The notes beneath the pieces are model-generated. The model had not been told where the DNA came from. It worked only from the letters and a program-made list of their open reading frames with translations, and made no database searches. From Janthinobacterium sp. BJB426 (lineage in GTDB: Bacteria; Pseudomonadota; Gammaproteobacteria; Burkholderiales; Burkholderiaceae_D), in assembly GCF_002735705.1 (NCBI RefSeq), contig NZ_PDZL01000018.1, forward strand, positions 50,433 through 114,432: 64,000 bases of DNA. The letters run 5' to 3'. A program made the position numbers and the translations under genes. Positions within the stretch are counted from its first letter, which is position 1. Each line of letters begins with the position of its first letter. Positions 25,497-34,894 of this stretch are shown one piece after another.

Positions 25497-26826
25497 TTTC
25501 CCGGCCCGCTTGCTGCTGCGGCAACCGTTGCAGCTGCAATTGCGCCAGCGCCCCGTACAGCGGTTCGCTGAGTACGCGCGAGACTGTGCTGGCGACGACC
25601 GCGCAGGCCATCAGGCTCAGCACCATGCCGTGGCCATCGACCATTTCCATGACAATAATAAACGCCGTCAGCGGCGCCTGCGTGGCGGCGGCCAGGAAGC
25701 CCACCATGCCCAGCGCGATCAGCGCGGGCGCGTGCGGATAGTGCAGCAGCACGGCGATATCGTGGCCGATGCCGGCGCCGATGGCCAGCGATGGCGCGAA
25801 GATGCCGGCCGGCACGCCCGACCAGACGGTCAGCCACGTGGCCACATATTTGAAGGCAACAAAGGCGGGCGCCACGTCGGACGAGCCTTCCAGCATGGCG
25901 CGCGTGGCCACGGTGCCGCTGCCGAACGTGGCGCCATGGCTGGCGATGCCGATGGCCGCCACCAGCACACCGCAGACGGCGGCGAACAGCACGGGCCGGC
26001 CCTTTCTCCACGCGGACAGTTTTCCCAGCGGATTGCCCCGGGCGGAGGCCAGCAGCAGCCGGGCAAACAGGCCGCCCGCCACGCCTGCGATCAAGGTGAC
26101 GAGTAAACCCGGCAAGGCCAGCGCCAGGCCGATGGGGCCGGGATGGATGATGCCGAAGTGCGTGGCGTTGCCGTGGATCGACACGGCCATCATGCCGGCC
26201 AGCACGATGCCGGCCACGATCAGGCCGCTGTTGCGCTGCTCGGGCGAGCGCGAGAGTTCCTCGATGGCAAACATGACGCCCGCCAGCGGCGTGTTGAAGG
26301 CGGCCGCGATGCCGGCCGCGCCGCCGGCCACCAGCAGCGAATGGGCGCTCACCTGCGAGTGGCGCGGCAGCCAGCGGCGCGCGGCCAGCATCACGCCAGC
26401 CGCAATTTGCACGGACGGGCCTTCGCGCCCCAGAGACAAGCCGCCCAGCAAGCCCCCCGCCGTCAGGCCGATTTTCGCGGCACTGAGTTTCAACGAGACA
26501 AATAGCGAGCGCTGCTCGGGCGCCACGGCCGGATCCAGTGTCGCCATCACTTGCGGGATGCCGGAACCGGCCGCGCCCATCGCGTAGCGGCGCGTCAGCC
26601 AGACCAGCAGGGCGGCGCAGGCTGGCGTCCACAGCAGGGCGAACCACCAGGCCTTGCCGTTAAAAAAGAGAAACAGGTCCAGCGCTTCCTCCGCCAGCCA
26701 CGTAAAACCGACGACGACGAGGCCCGCGATGGCGGCCATGCCGACGACGACGGCGCGCGACCACCACAGGCGCGGGTTGGCAAATTCATGCTTGAAGGCA
26801 GAGGGAATATCGTGCAAGTGCTTCAT
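25486..26826 (-). CDS. ClC-family chloride channel or H+/Cl- antiporter
   Basis: A 446-residue inner-membrane ClC protein. The selectivity-filter motifs are present: GSGIPQ, GREGPSVQ with the gating glutamate, and GVPAGIFAPSLAIGAG; the helix NTPLAGVMFAIEE is also typical. There are no C-terminal CBS domains, as usual in bacteria. Whether it is a channel or an exchanger cannot be settled by eye. An NhaR-like regulator gene lies 114 bases upstream in the same direction, which may tie chloride and cation stress together. Confidence 0.92.
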   Translation of the reverse strand: MKHLHDIPSAFKHEFANPRLWWSRAVVVGMAAIAGLVVVGFTWLAEEALDLFLFFNGKAWWFALLWTPACAALLVWLTRRYAMGAAGSGIPQVMATLDPAVAPEQRSLFVSLKLSAAKIGLTAGGLLGGLSLGREGPSVQIAAGVMLAARRWLPRHSQVSAHSLLVAGGAAGIAAAFNTPLAGVMFAIEELSRSPEQRNSGLIVAGIVLAGMMAVSIHGNATHFGIIHPGPIGLALALPGLLVTLIAGVAGGLFARLLLASARGNPLGKLSAWRKGRPVLFAAVCGVLVAAIGIASHGATFGSGTVATRAMLEGSSDVAPAFVAFKYVATWLTVWSGVPAGIFAPSLAIGAGIGHDIAVLLHYPHAPALIALGMVGFLAAATQAPLTAFIIVMEMVDGHGMVLSLMACAVVASTVSRVLSEPLYGALAQLQLQRLPQQQAGRETTS

Positions 26827-26882
26827 TGCGGCAAGTCCAGGAAGGGGCGCGCAGGGCGTCGGGGAGACTTGCCATTATATAG

Positions 26883-26905
26883 ATGTATTTGTTCAAATGT
26901 ATTTG
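26883..26905. promoter_or_regulatory. direct repeat upstream of the ClC gene
   Basis: ATGTATTTG occurs at 26883-26891 and 26897-26905, 14 bases apart, in the AT-rich gap upstream of the ClC start (26826). It is a possible regulator site. Confidence 0.3.
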
Positions 26906-26940
26906 CGGGATTTAATTTTGGTATTGCAGTTGCGGAACTG

Positions 26941-27840
26941 CTACACGAACAGCTCGCGCCGCGCGCTCTGGCTGATGGCGATGGTGGCCGGGTGGCTCAG
27001 GCGCCGTTCCGTGGTGATCGCATACACCTGCTCGACGAGGCTGTCGACCCGGCCCAGTGCCACCACGGCGTACTGTTCGCAGACCTGGGGCGCGATGACG
27101 GTGGGCGCAAAGAACAGGCCGGCGCCGGACTGGCCGAAGGCTTTCATCATGGCGCTGTCGTCGAACTCGCCTACGATGCGCGGGTGCAGATTGTTGTCGC
27201 CCAGCCACTGCAGCAAGCGCCCGTAAATGGCGAAGTCTTCGCCGGGCAGCAGCAGCGGCGCGCCGTCCAGGCATTGCGGAAAGCCCCCTGTCAGGGTGGC
27301 GGCCAGCGCTGGCGTGCCGAACAGGGTCATGCCGCTTTCGCCCAGTAAATGGTTAAAGCCGCGCACGCTCAAGTGGGCCGGCATGGGGCGGTCCGCCATG
27401 ATCAGGTCGAGCCGGTGCACTGCCAGGTCCGCCAGCAGGCTGGCCAGCCGGCCTTCGCGGCAAATGATGCGCAGCGGCTCGGCCAGTCCCAGCGCGGGCG
27501 CGACGAGGCGGCAGGCGATCAGTTTCGACACGGAATCGGCGCAGCCCACGCGGAAGGTCGTCGTCGTGGTGCGCGATTGGTCGCGCACGATTTCCAGCAA
27601 TTCATCGCCCGTGCTGAAGATGCTTTCGGCATGGCTGAGGATGCGCCGCCCCGTGTCCGTCAATTCCAGCTGGCGCCCGCTGCGGCGGAACAGTTCCACG
27701 CCCAGGGTGTCGGCAAACTCGCTGAGCTGCCCGGAAATCGATTGCGGCGTCAGGTGCAGCTGCTCGGCCGCGCGCGCGATGCTGCCCGTCTTGGCCACCA
27801 TCCAGAAATAGCGCAAGTGCTTGAAGTTGAGTGTAGACAT
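26941..27840 (-). CDS. nhaR: LysR-family regulator, NhaR-like
   Basis: A 299-residue LysR-type regulator. The N-terminal helix-turn-helix reads NFKHLRYFWMVAKTGSIARAAEQLHLTPQSISGQL, with the words typical of NhaR (KHLRYFW, QSISGQ). E. coli NhaR activates the sodium/proton antiporter gene nhaA in response to sodium. No nhaA is in the window; the neighbours are a ClC gene downstream and a divergent TerC gene. The ATG at 27840 was taken as the start; an upstream in-frame ATG (27864) is less likely. Confidence 0.85.
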   Translation of the reverse strand: MSTLNFKHLRYFWMVAKTGSIARAAEQLHLTPQSISGQLSEFADTLGVELFRRSGRQLELTDTGRRILSHAESIFSTGDELLEIVRDQSRTTTTTFRVGCADSVSKLIACRLVAPALGLAEPLRIICREGRLASLLADLAVHRLDLIMADRPMPAHLSVRGFNHLLGESGMTLFGTPALAATLTGGFPQCLDGAPLLLPGEDFAIYGRLLQWLGDNNLHPRIVGEFDDSAMMKAFGQSGAGLFFAPTVIAPQVCEQYAVVALGRVDSLVEQVYAITTERRLSHPATIAISQSARRELFV

Positions 27841-27859
27841 GATATTTCCCGGCAATAAA

Positions 27860-27880
27860 TACATCGAGTTTTTCGATGTA
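27860..27880. promoter_or_regulatory. inverted repeat between nhaR and terC
   Basis: TACATCGA (27860-27867) and TCGATGTA (27873-27880) form a perfect eight-base inverted repeat with a five-base spacer. TTCGATGT recurs about 20 bases further on. The spot, 20 bases upstream of nhaR, fits an autoregulatory LysR site that could also act on the divergent terC gene. Confidence 0.45.
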
Positions 27881-27998
27881 TTCTTAAATTATATTCGATT
27901 TGTTCGATGTTTATATTCAGACTATGATGGCTGCTCAATTCATGCAAGGAGAGTGCCATGGACTTCAGGATACAAACAGACAGTTGCGGAGGCCGCCG

Positions 27999-28961
27999 AT
28001 GAACGGCCTGGAAAGTATTGCTACGGCACCCATGTGGGCCGGCTTCATCGCCTTTGTCCTGGTGATGCTGGCGCTGGACTTGTTCGTCTTCGGCGGCAAC
28101 AAGGCGCACAAGGTCAGCGTCAAGGAAGCGGCGACGTGGTCGCTCGTGTGGGTCAGCCTGGCCCTGCTGTTCAACGGCGGCCTGTGGTGGTATCTGAACG
28201 GCACGGCCGGTCCCGAGATCGCCAACCAGAAGGCGCTGGAGTTTTTCTCCGGCTACCTGATCGAGAAAGCCCTGTCGGTCGATAACGTGTTCGTCTTCCT
28301 GCTGATCTTCAGCGCCTTTCAGGTGCCGATCCAGTACCAGCGCCGCGTGTTGATTTATGGCGTGCTGGGCGCGATTGTCATGCGCGCCGTGATGATCATG
28401 GCCGGTGCGTGGGTGGTGAGCGAGTTCAGTTGGGTGCTGTACCTGTTCGGCGCCTTCCTGTTGATTACCGGCATGCGCATGCTGGTGGCGGCCGATGCGG
28501 AGCCGGACGTGGCGAACAACCCGGTGCTGCGTTTTGCCCGCCGCCACTTGCGGGTGGCCGATGGCGACCACGGCGAACGTTTCTTCGTGGCAAAGGGCGG
28601 TTTGCGTTATGTCACGCCGCTGTTCCTGGTGCTGATCCTGATCGAGGTGACGGACCTGGTCTTCGCGGTGGATTCGATCCCGGCGATTTTCGCCATCACG
28701 ACGGATCCGTTCATCGTCTTCACGTCGAACCTGTTCGCCATCATGGGATTGCGCGCCCTGTACTTCCTGCTGGTGGATGTGGCTGACCGCTTCCACATGC
28801 TCAAGTACGGCCTGGCCATGGTGCTGGTGTTCATCGGCGCCAAGATGCTGATCATGCCGTGGTACCACGTGCCGGTGGAAGCATCGTTGCTGGTAGTGGC
28901 AGTGCTGATCGTGTCGAGCTGCGTGGCGAGCGTGTTCATCACCCGCAGCGACAAGAAGTAA
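27999..28961 (+). CDS. TerC-family membrane protein (Alx-like)
   Basis: A 320-residue membrane protein with eight or nine predicted spans. It has the two acidic motifs of TerC: EKALSVDNVFVFLLIF and EVTDLVFAVDSIPAIFAIT. The Alx branch is linked to manganese export and high-pH response. The ATG at 27999 has GGAGG 7 bases upstream. No yybP-ykoY riboswitch, common before such genes, could be seen in the leader. A terB-like gene follows 69 bases downstream after a hairpin. Confidence 0.92.
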   Translation: MNGLESIATAPMWAGFIAFVLVMLALDLFVFGGNKAHKVSVKEAATWSLVWVSLALLFNGGLWWYLNGTAGPEIANQKALEFFSGYLIEKALSVDNVFVFLLIFSAFQVPIQYQRRVLIYGVLGAIVMRAVMIMAGAWVVSEFSWVLYLFGAFLLITGMRMLVAADAEPDVANNPVLRFARRHLRVADGDHGERFFVAKGGLRYVTPLFLVLILIEVTDLVFAVDSIPAIFAITTDPFIVFTSNLFAIMGLRALYFLLVDVADRFHMLKYGLAMVLVFIGAKMLIMPWYHVPVEASLLVVAVLIVSSCVASVFITRSDKK

Positions 28962-28970
28962 ATGTGGTAC

Positions 28971-29004
28971 GGCGCGCCCCGCGTGGCGGTGGCGCGCCTT
29001 TTAA
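28971..29004 (+). terminator. hairpin terminator or attenuator between terC and terB
   Basis: GGCGCGCC (28971-28978) pairs with a second GGCGCGCC (28991-28998), which is self-complementary, over a 12-base loop; TTTTAATT follows. It probably reduces read-through into the terB-like gene. Confidence 0.65.
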
Positions 29005-29030
29005 TTGACTAATAGAAAGAGTAGAAAATC

Positions 29031-29432
29031 ATGCGTACGTATGAAGTAAATAGTCCCCAGGCAGCGGGACGTATTTTGGCCCTGATGATGGTGGTCGATG
29101 GCAACCTGGCCAGCGCCGAGCTGCAAGCGATGCACCGCAGCAAGATCCTCGAGCATATCGACCTGGAACCGGCCGCCTTCCAGCAACTGCTGCAAGACCT
29201 GTGTGACGACATGCTGACCTCGACCGTGCATGGCGCCGTGCAGCTGGCCAATGGCGTGATCGACAGCCTGCTCGACGAAATCACCGATCCCGACTTGCGC
29301 CGCAAGCTGCTGCAAGCCATGTGGAAGATCGCCGACGCGGACGACTGGCTGGCCGATGGCGAAGCCGTGTTGCTGGCCCGCGCCAGCGCGGCGTGGTCGG
29401 CGGAAACGAACTTCCGCGCGCACGCTGCCTGA
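29031..29432 (+). CDS. TerB-like tellurite-resistance-type protein
   Basis: A 133-residue all-helical soluble protein. It matches the TerB-like pattern: an acidic N-terminal helix with LALMMVVDGNLASAELQAM, and a second half LRRKLLQAMWKIADADDWLADGEAVLLARA that repeats the same D-G-E loop. Such loops bind calcium or other metal ions in TerB. It follows terC, so the two may work together at the membrane in metal or envelope stress. Tellurite resistance itself cannot be inferred. Confidence 0.8.
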   Translation: MRTYEVNSPQAAGRILALMMVVDGNLASAELQAMHRSKILEHIDLEPAAFQQLLQDLCDDMLTSTVHGAVQLANGVIDSLLDEITDPDLRRKLLQAMWKIADADDWLADGEAVLLARASAAWSAETNFRAHAA

Positions 29433-29438
29433 GGCACA

Positions 29439-29792
29439 TCAAGCCGTCTTGTGCCCCATGGCAATGACGGCGGCGCCGGCCAGGGCCAGGCCCACGCCGG
29501 CGATGTCGGTCCAGGCGGGCGTGATGCCGTCCACCAGCCACAGCCATCCCAGCGCCGTGGCGATATAGATGGCGCCATACGTGGCATACACGCGGCCGCT
29601 GGCGGCTGGATGCAAGGTCAGCAGCCACACGAAGATCAAGAGGCTGATGGCGGCCGGCAACAGCAGCCAGGCGCTGCCCTTGTTGCTCAGCCACAGCATG
29701 GGCAGGTAGCAGCCCAGCAGTTCGGCCACGGCCGTGACAGTAAACAGCCCGAAGGTGCGGGCCAGTCCTGTCCACTCAATGGCGTCGTTCAT
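29439..29792 (-). CDS. ynfA: YnfA-family inner-membrane protein
   Basis: A 117-residue protein with four membrane segments of the UPF0060/YnfA family, related to small multidrug transporters. Family words are [15 protein letters not shown] and [24 protein letters not shown]. Its ATG overlaps the TGA of the upstream cdaR-like gene (ATGA), so translation is coupled. The functional reason for this pairing is not clear. Confidence 0.9.
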   Translation of the reverse strand: MNDAIEWTGLARTFGLFTVTAVAELLGCYLPMLWLSNKGSAWLLLPAAISLLIFVWLLTLHPAASGRVYATYGAIYIATALGWLWLVDGITPAWTDIAGVGLALAGAAVIAMGHKTA

Positions 29793-31003
29793 TGCATTCC
29801 TTTTTTTTCAGTCGAGCCGCCATTGTAGACGGGAGAGCCTTCATTGAGCTGCAGGGCAACATACAGCAGCAAACGGTCATCCGTGTCATCCAGGTCCAGC
29901 CCTGTCAGTTCGGCGATCTTTTGCAGCCGGTAATCGAGGGTGTTGCGGTGGATGTGCAGGGCCCTGGCCGTGGCCATCGGATGGCTGTGGTGGCGGAACC
30001 AGGCGGCCAAGGTGCGCATCAGGGTGCCCGACTTGCGGTCGTGCGCCTGCAGGCGCGCCAGGGTCTGGCGCAGCTGCTCTGCCTGCCAACCGGCTTTCAG
30101 GCCGGACAGCAGCACGGGCAGGCTCAGTTCCAGATAGGAAAAAGTAGCTTGCCCGGCATCGCGGGCGCGCCCCACGCGCGCCGTCTGCTTCGCCGATTCA
30201 TACGAGGCCGTCGCGCCATCGAGGCCCGGCAAGGCCACGCCCATGGACAGGGTGGCGGGCGGCGTGAGCGCCTGCTGCGCCACCTGGTGCAGTTCGAGCA
30301 GGCGCTGCCTGGCCTGTGCCGCGCGCGCCTGCTGCGGGCCGCTGGCGGGAAAGGCGTCGAGCAGCACCAGTTCGCCCGGCGAGACGACGGCCATCAGCAG
30401 TGACGGCCAGCGGGCCGACAGGTCGGACTGCACTTGCTGCAGCTGCGTCAGCACCTGGTCCAGCCGCTCGCCCGGGCCGTCTCCCGCAGCGGGAATTTCC
30501 AGCACGAACATGGCGCGCGGCACGCGCAGATCGACCGCCAGGCGCGCCGCCCACGCCTGCATGCTGGCGTCCGAAATGCCCGTGCGGTAGACGAGCTGGA
30601 ACACGAATTCCTCGCGGTAGCGTTTTTCGTGCTGCAGCTCGCTGACCAGCCGCGCCTGCTCCAGCATCATTTCCGCCATGGCGCGCACCAGTTCGCCGAA
30701 CTGGCGCACGGCGTCCGGTTCGCCCGTCAGGCCCAGCACGCCGCAAATCTCGCCGCGCACCGTCAGGGGCAGGTTGATGCCGGCCCGCGTGCCGGGCAGC
30801 CTGGCCATGTCGGCCGCGCCGATTTCCACGCTGGCGCGCCGGGCCAGCGCCAGTTGCGCGCCCGGATGCAGGTCCCCCACGCGCTGCGGGTCGCCGCTGG
30901 CCAGGATCACGCCGCGCGAATCGATGACGTTCACGCTGAAGGGAATGATGTGCATGGTGCGCCGCACGATGTCTTGCGCCAGGGGAAAGTCGATGCTCGG
31001 CAT
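29789..31003 (-). CDS. cdaR: CdaR-like sugar-diacid regulator
   Basis: A 404-residue regulator closely resembling E. coli CdaR (385 residues). N-terminal diacid-recognition domain: [47 protein letters not shown]-terminal PucR-type helix-turn-helix: [40 protein letters not shown]. CdaR activates uptake and breakdown of glucarate, galactarate and glycerate, matching the divergent permease and glycerate kinase. The ATG at 31003 has AAGGCGG upstream; ATGs at 31030 and 31036 are alternatives. Its stop overlaps the start of ynfA. Confidence 0.92.
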   Translation of the reverse strand: MPSIDFPLAQDIVRRTMHIIPFSVNVIDSRGVILASGDPQRVGDLHPGAQLALARRASVEIGAADMARLPGTRAGINLPLTVRGEICGVLGLTGEPDAVRQFGELVRAMAEMMLEQARLVSELQHEKRYREEFVFQLVYRTGISDASMQAWAARLAVDLRVPRAMFVLEIPAAGDGPGERLDQVLTQLQQVQSDLSARWPSLLMAVVSPGELVLLDAFPASGPQQARAAQARQRLLELHQVAQQALTPPATLSMGVALPGLDGATASYESAKQTARVGRARDAGQATFSYLELSLPVLLSGLKAGWQAEQLRQTLARLQAHDRKSGTLMRTLAAWFRHHSHPMATARALHIHRNTLDYRLQKIAELTGLDLDDTDDRLLLYVALQLNEGSPVYNGGSTEKKGMQ

Positions 31004-31053
31004 GGGTGTCCGCCTTATGATCTTGTGCATTTGCATGGAATCATCGGACTGAA

Positions 31054-31072
31054 TGCCCAATTTCTTAGGGCA
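31054..31072. promoter_or_regulatory. inverted repeat between cdaR and the permease gene
   Basis: TGCCC (31054-31058) and GGGCA (31068-31072) flank a nine-base A/T-rich centre in the 147-base divergent promoter region. It is the best candidate CdaR operator visible there. Confidence 0.4.
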
Positions 31073-31150
31073 TCCGCACGATGACTGTTTCTGCCGTCGA
31101 TTGTACGATGGGCTGGTCACATCCCATAAAAAAATAGTCAGGAGACACCC

Positions 31151-32482
31151 ATGACCACCCAACCAGGCGCCAGCCTGTCCGCCGGCGCGTCCGCGCAGGA
31201 CCGCGTGCGCGAAGGCGCCTACCGCAAGGTCACCTTGCATCTGATTCCCTTCATCTTCATCTGCTACCTGTTCAACTACCTGGACCGGGTGAATGTCGGC
31301 TTTGCCAAGCTGCAAATGCTCGATGCGCTGCAATGGAGCGAAAGCGTGTACGGCCTGGGCGCGGGCATTTTCTTCATCGGCTACGTGGCCAGCGGCGTGC
31401 CCAGCAATCTGCTGCTGCACCGCCTGGGCGCGCGCAAGGTCATCGGCACCCTGATGATTGCCTGGGGCATCGCCTCTGCCTGCCTGATGTTCGTCACCAC
31501 GCCGGCCGCGTTTTACTCGCTGCGCTTCATCACGGGCGTGTTCGAGGCGGGTTTCTTCCCCGGCATCGTGCTGTATTTTACGAACTGGTATCCCGCTTCG
31601 CGCCGGGGCCGCATCATGGGCCTGTTCATGTCGGCCATTCCCATTTCCGGCTTGCTGGGCAGCCCCTTGTCGGGCTGGATGATGCAATCGTTCGCGGGCC
31701 ATGGCGGCCTGGCTGGCTGGCAATGGATGTTCCTGCTGCAAGGCATACCCACCGTGCTGCTGGGCTTTCTCGTGTATGTGCTGCTCAATGACGGCATCGC
31801 CCAGGCGAAGTGGCTGACTACGGAAGAAAAGCAGCTGCTGCGCGCCGACCTCGACGAGGACGAACGCCAGCGCCGCAACAGCGCGAATACGGCCGACACC
31901 TTTGCCAGCGTGTTGCGCAACAAGCACGTATGGATGCTGGGCCTCGTGTATTTCTGCATCCAGATGGGGGTGTATGCGATCAACTTCTGGCTGCCCACCA
32001 TCGTCAAGTCGCTGGGTTTCGCCAGCCCCGTGGCCGTGGGCTGGGTCAGCGCCATTCCCTACCTGTGCGCCAGCATCTTCATGATCTGGGTGGGCCGTTC
32101 GGCCGACAAGCACAAGGAACGCCGCTGGCATTTGAGTGGCCCCCTGCTGATGGCGCTGTGCGGCTTGCTGCTGGCCACCCAGGCGCACGGCAACGTGGTC
32201 ATCGCCCTGATCGGCCTGTCGCTGGCGACCATGGGTGCGCTGTCCGGCCTGCCCATGTTCTGGCCTTTGCCGACGGCGTTTCTCGGCAGCGCGGCGGCGG
32301 CCGGCGGCCTGGCGCTGATCAACTCGCTGGGCCAGGTGGCGGGCTTCGTCAGCCCCTTCCTCGTCGGCTGGATCAAGGATGCGACGGGCGGCACCGACGT
32401 GGCCCTGTATATTCTTTCCGCAGTCATGCTGCTGGGCGCCATACTGGTGCTGCGCGTTCCCGCGCGCATCGTGAACCGTTGA
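31151..32482 (+). CDS. MFS permease of the anion:cation symporter (ACS) family
   Basis: A 443-residue membrane protein with twelve predicted spans. [21 protein letters not shown] after the N-terminal tail and [35 protein letters not shown] are signatures of the ACS family, which takes up sugar acids, phthalate and related anions with protons. CAGGAG lies before the ATG. It is divergent from a CdaR-like regulator and 32 bases upstream of a glycerate kinase, so glucarate, galactarate or glycerate is the likely substrate; this is inference. Confidence 0.9.
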   Translation: MTTQPGASLSAGASAQDRVREGAYRKVTLHLIPFIFICYLFNYLDRVNVGFAKLQMLDALQWSESVYGLGAGIFFIGYVASGVPSNLLLHRLGARKVIGTLMIAWGIASACLMFVTTPAAFYSLRFITGVFEAGFFPGIVLYFTNWYPASRRGRIMGLFMSAIPISGLLGSPLSGWMMQSFAGHGGLAGWQWMFLLQGIPTVLLGFLVYVLLNDGIAQAKWLTTEEKQLLRADLDEDERQRRNSANTADTFASVLRNKHVWMLGLVYFCIQMGVYAINFWLPTIVKSLGFASPVAVGWVSAIPYLCASIFMIWVGRSADKHKERRWHLSGPLLMALCGLLLATQAHGNVVIALIGLSLATMGALSGLPMFWPLPTAFLGSAAAAGGLALINSLGQVAGFVSPFLVGWIKDATGGTDVALYILSAVMLLGAILVLRVPARIVNR

Positions 32483-32514
32483 ACGAAGCTGTCATCGAAC
32501 CGGAGGAATTGACA

Positions 32515-33783
32515 ATGACGACCACCGCGGCGCCGCGCGCCTTGCTGCAAGCCATGTTCCAGGCCGCCATCGCAGCGGCCCAGCCATCGCACTGCATCCC
32601 GCCCCATTTGCCGCCTGCGCCCAAGGGCCGGCTGATCGTCATCGGCGCCGGCAAGGCGTCGGCCGCCATGGCGCAAGCCGTGGAACAGCACTGGCCGGGG
32701 CCGCTGTCCGGCCTCGTCGTCACGCGCTACGGCTATGCCGTGCCGTGTGTGCGCATCGAGATCGTGGAAGCGTCGCACCCTGTGCCGGATCAGGCCGGCA
32801 TGGACGCGGCGCGGCGCATGCTCGATCTGGTCGCCAACTTGCAGGCGGACGATACGGTGCTGTGCCTGATTTCGGGTGGCGGCTCGTCCCTGCTGGCCTT
32901 GCCCCTGGAGGGGATCAGCCTGGAAGACAAGCAAGCCTTGAACCGCGCATTGCTGGCGTCTGGCGCCAGCATCGGCGAAATGAATTGCGTGCGCCGCCAT
33001 TTGTCCGCCATCAAGGGCGGGCGTCTGGCGGCCGCCTGCCATCCGGCGCAAGTCATCACTTTGGCCATTTCCGACGTGCCTGGCGACAAGCTGGGCGACA
33101 TCGCTTCCGGCCCCACGGTGGGCGACGCCACGACGTGCGAGGATGCGCTGGCCATCGTGCGCCGCTATGGGATCACATTGCCGGACAGCCTGCGCGCCGT
33201 GTTGGAAAGCGGGCGCGGCGAATCCGTGAAACCCGATGACCCACGCCTGGCGCGCTCGCAGACGACCCTGATCGCCACGCCGCAGATGGCGCTGGAAGCG
33301 GCGGCAGAGGTGGCGCGCGCGGCCGGCGTCACGCCGTATATATTGGGCGACAGCCTGGAAGGCGAGGCGCGCGACGTGGGCAAGGTGATGGCTGGCATCG
33401 CGCTGCAAACGGCGCAGCGGGGCCAGCCGTTTCCCGCCCCGTGCGTGCTGCTGTCGGGCGGCGAAACGACGGTCACCGTGCGCGGCAATGGCCGCGGCGG
33501 GCGCAATGTGGAATTCCTGCTGGCGCTGGGCATCGCGCTCGATGGACACGAGGGCATCCACGCGCTGGCCGGCGACACGGATGGCGTCGACGGCCAGGAA
33601 GACATCGCCGGCGCGGTTCTGGCGCCCGACACCCTGCAACGGGCCTGGGCGCTGGGCATCAAGCCCCGCGACAGCCTCGACAACAACGATGGCCACGGCT
33701 TCTTCCAGGCGCTGGACGATAGCGTGATCACGGGCCCGACCTTGACGAATGTCAATGATTTCCGGGCCATCCTGATCAGCTGA
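32515..33783 (+). CDS. type-2 glycerate kinase (GckA/TtuD, MOFRL family)
   Basis: A 422-residue cytoplasmic kinase that phosphorylates glycerate. Both domains are present: the N-terminal DUF4147 part with VIGAGKASAAMAQAVE and CLISGGGSSLLALPLEG, and the C-terminal MOFRL domain with LLSGGETTVTVRGNGRGGRNVEFLLA and AGDTDGVDG. GGAGG lies about 8 bases before the ATG. It is the second gene of the CdaR-controlled unit and would turn glycerate from sugar-diacid breakdown into phosphoglycerate. The upstream dehydratase and aldolase genes are not in this window. Confidence 0.93.
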   Translation: MTTTAAPRALLQAMFQAAIAAAQPSHCIPPHLPPAPKGRLIVIGAGKASAAMAQAVEQHWPGPLSGLVVTRYGYAVPCVRIEIVEASHPVPDQAGMDAARRMLDLVANLQADDTVLCLISGGGSSLLALPLEGISLEDKQALNRALLASGASIGEMNCVRRHLSAIKGGRLAAACHPAQVITLAISDVPGDKLGDIASGPTVGDATTCEDALAIVRRYGITLPDSLRAVLESGRGESVKPDDPRLARSQTTLIATPQMALEAAAEVARAAGVTPYILGDSLEGEARDVGKVMAGIALQTAQRGQPFPAPCVLLSGGETTVTVRGNGRGGRNVEFLLALGIALDGHEGIHALAGDTDGVDGQEDIAGAVLAPDTLQRAWALGIKPRDSLDNNDGHGFFQALDDSVITGPTLTNVNDFRAILIS

Positions 33784-33785
33784 GT

Positions 33786-34799
33786 TTAGAAGCCCTCGAG
33801 TACGATTTTTCCCTTCGCCGTATTGCTTTCCAGCAGGGCATGCGCGCGTTTCAAATTCGCGGCATTGATCGTGCCGAAGCGCTCGGCCAGGGTGGTCTTG
33901 ATGACACCCGCGTCGACCAGCTGCGCCAGTTCATCGAGCAATTCATGCTGCTTGACCATGTCGGCCGTCTGGAACAGCGAACGGGTAAACATCAGTTCCC
34001 AGTGCAGCGACACGCTCTTGCCCTTGAACTTGCGCACATCGATGTGCTCGGGGTCGTCGATCAGGGCGAACTTGCCTTGCGGCGCGATGAGTTCCACGAT
34101 TTGCTCGAAATGCTTGTCGGTCTGGTTCAGGCTGATCACATAATCGACGGGCGGCAAACCCAGGCGCGTGATTTCCTGCGCCAGCGGCAGGCTATGGTCG
34201 ATCACGTGGTGGGCGCCCAGTTCCTTCACCCAGTCGGCCGTTTCCGCGCGCGACGCCGTGCCGATGATGGTGACACCTGTCAATTGCCGGGCCAGTTGCA
34301 CCAGCACGGAACCGACGCCGCCGGCCGCGCCGATCACCAGCAGGGACTTGCCCGTCAGGCTCTTGTCGCGGCTGAGCTGCAGGCGGTCGAACAGCAATTC
34401 CCAGGCCGTAATGGCCGTCAGCGGCAGGGCGGCAGCCGGAGCAAAGTCCAGGCTGGCTGGCATGTGGCCGACGATGCGCTCGTCGACCAGCTGGAATTCG
34501 CTGTTGCTGCCGGGGCGGTTGATGGCGCCCGCGTACCAGACTTTATCTCCCACCTGGAACAGGGTCACGTCGGGGCCGATGGCGGTGACGACGCCGGCCG
34601 CATCCCAGCCCAGCACTTCCGGCTGGCCGTCTTTCGGCGCGCGGTTCTTGCGCACCTTGGTGTCGACGGGATTGACGGAAATGGCGTGCACGGCGACGAG
34701 CAGGTCGCGTCCCGTGGCGGCGGGCACGGGCAGCTCGATGTCGAGCAGGGCGTTGGCATCCGTGATGGGCAGGCTGTGGTGGTAGGCGATGGCTTTCAT
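33786..34799 (-). CDS. zinc-type alcohol dehydrogenase / NADPH:quinone oxidoreductase
   Basis: A 337-residue medium-chain dehydrogenase of the ZADH1/quinone oxidoreductase-like group. It has the GroES-like N-terminal part (SVNPVDTKVRKN, EVLGWDAAGVV) and the Rossmann motif VIGAAGGVGSVLVQLAR. The catalytic zinc cysteines of alcohol dehydrogenases are absent, so it probably reduces quinones or enones with NADPH. GAGGAAG precedes the ATG at 34799. A divergent LysR gene very likely controls it, as is common for this family. The stop lies 2 bases from the glycerate kinase stop. Confidence 0.9.
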   Translation of the reverse strand: MKAIAYHHSLPITDANALLDIELPVPAATGRDLLVAVHAISVNPVDTKVRKNRAPKDGQPEVLGWDAAGVVTAIGPDVTLFQVGDKVWYAGAINRPGSNSEFQLVDERIVGHMPASLDFAPAAALPLTAITAWELLFDRLQLSRDKSLTGKSLLVIGAAGGVGSVLVQLARQLTGVTIIGTASRAETADWVKELGAHHVIDHSLPLAQEITRLGLPPVDYVISLNQTDKHFEQIVELIAPQGKFALIDDPEHIDVRKFKGKSVSLHWELMFTRSLFQTADMVKQHELLDELAQLVDAGVIKTTLAERFGTINAANLKRAHALLESNTAKGKIVLEGF

Positions 34800-34894
34800 G
34801 TTCTTCCTCGTTGAGTGGATACCGTATGATGGTGGCAATGCCGGCCTGGAAACAGGGGGCGCGTACCGAAACACTTTCAAAGGAATGCTGAAAA

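Noticed and set aside
27841..27998. yybP-ykoY manganese riboswitch before the TerC gene
   Set aside because: The conserved paired core was not found by eye; the leader is AT-rich and dominated by a LysR-like palindrome.
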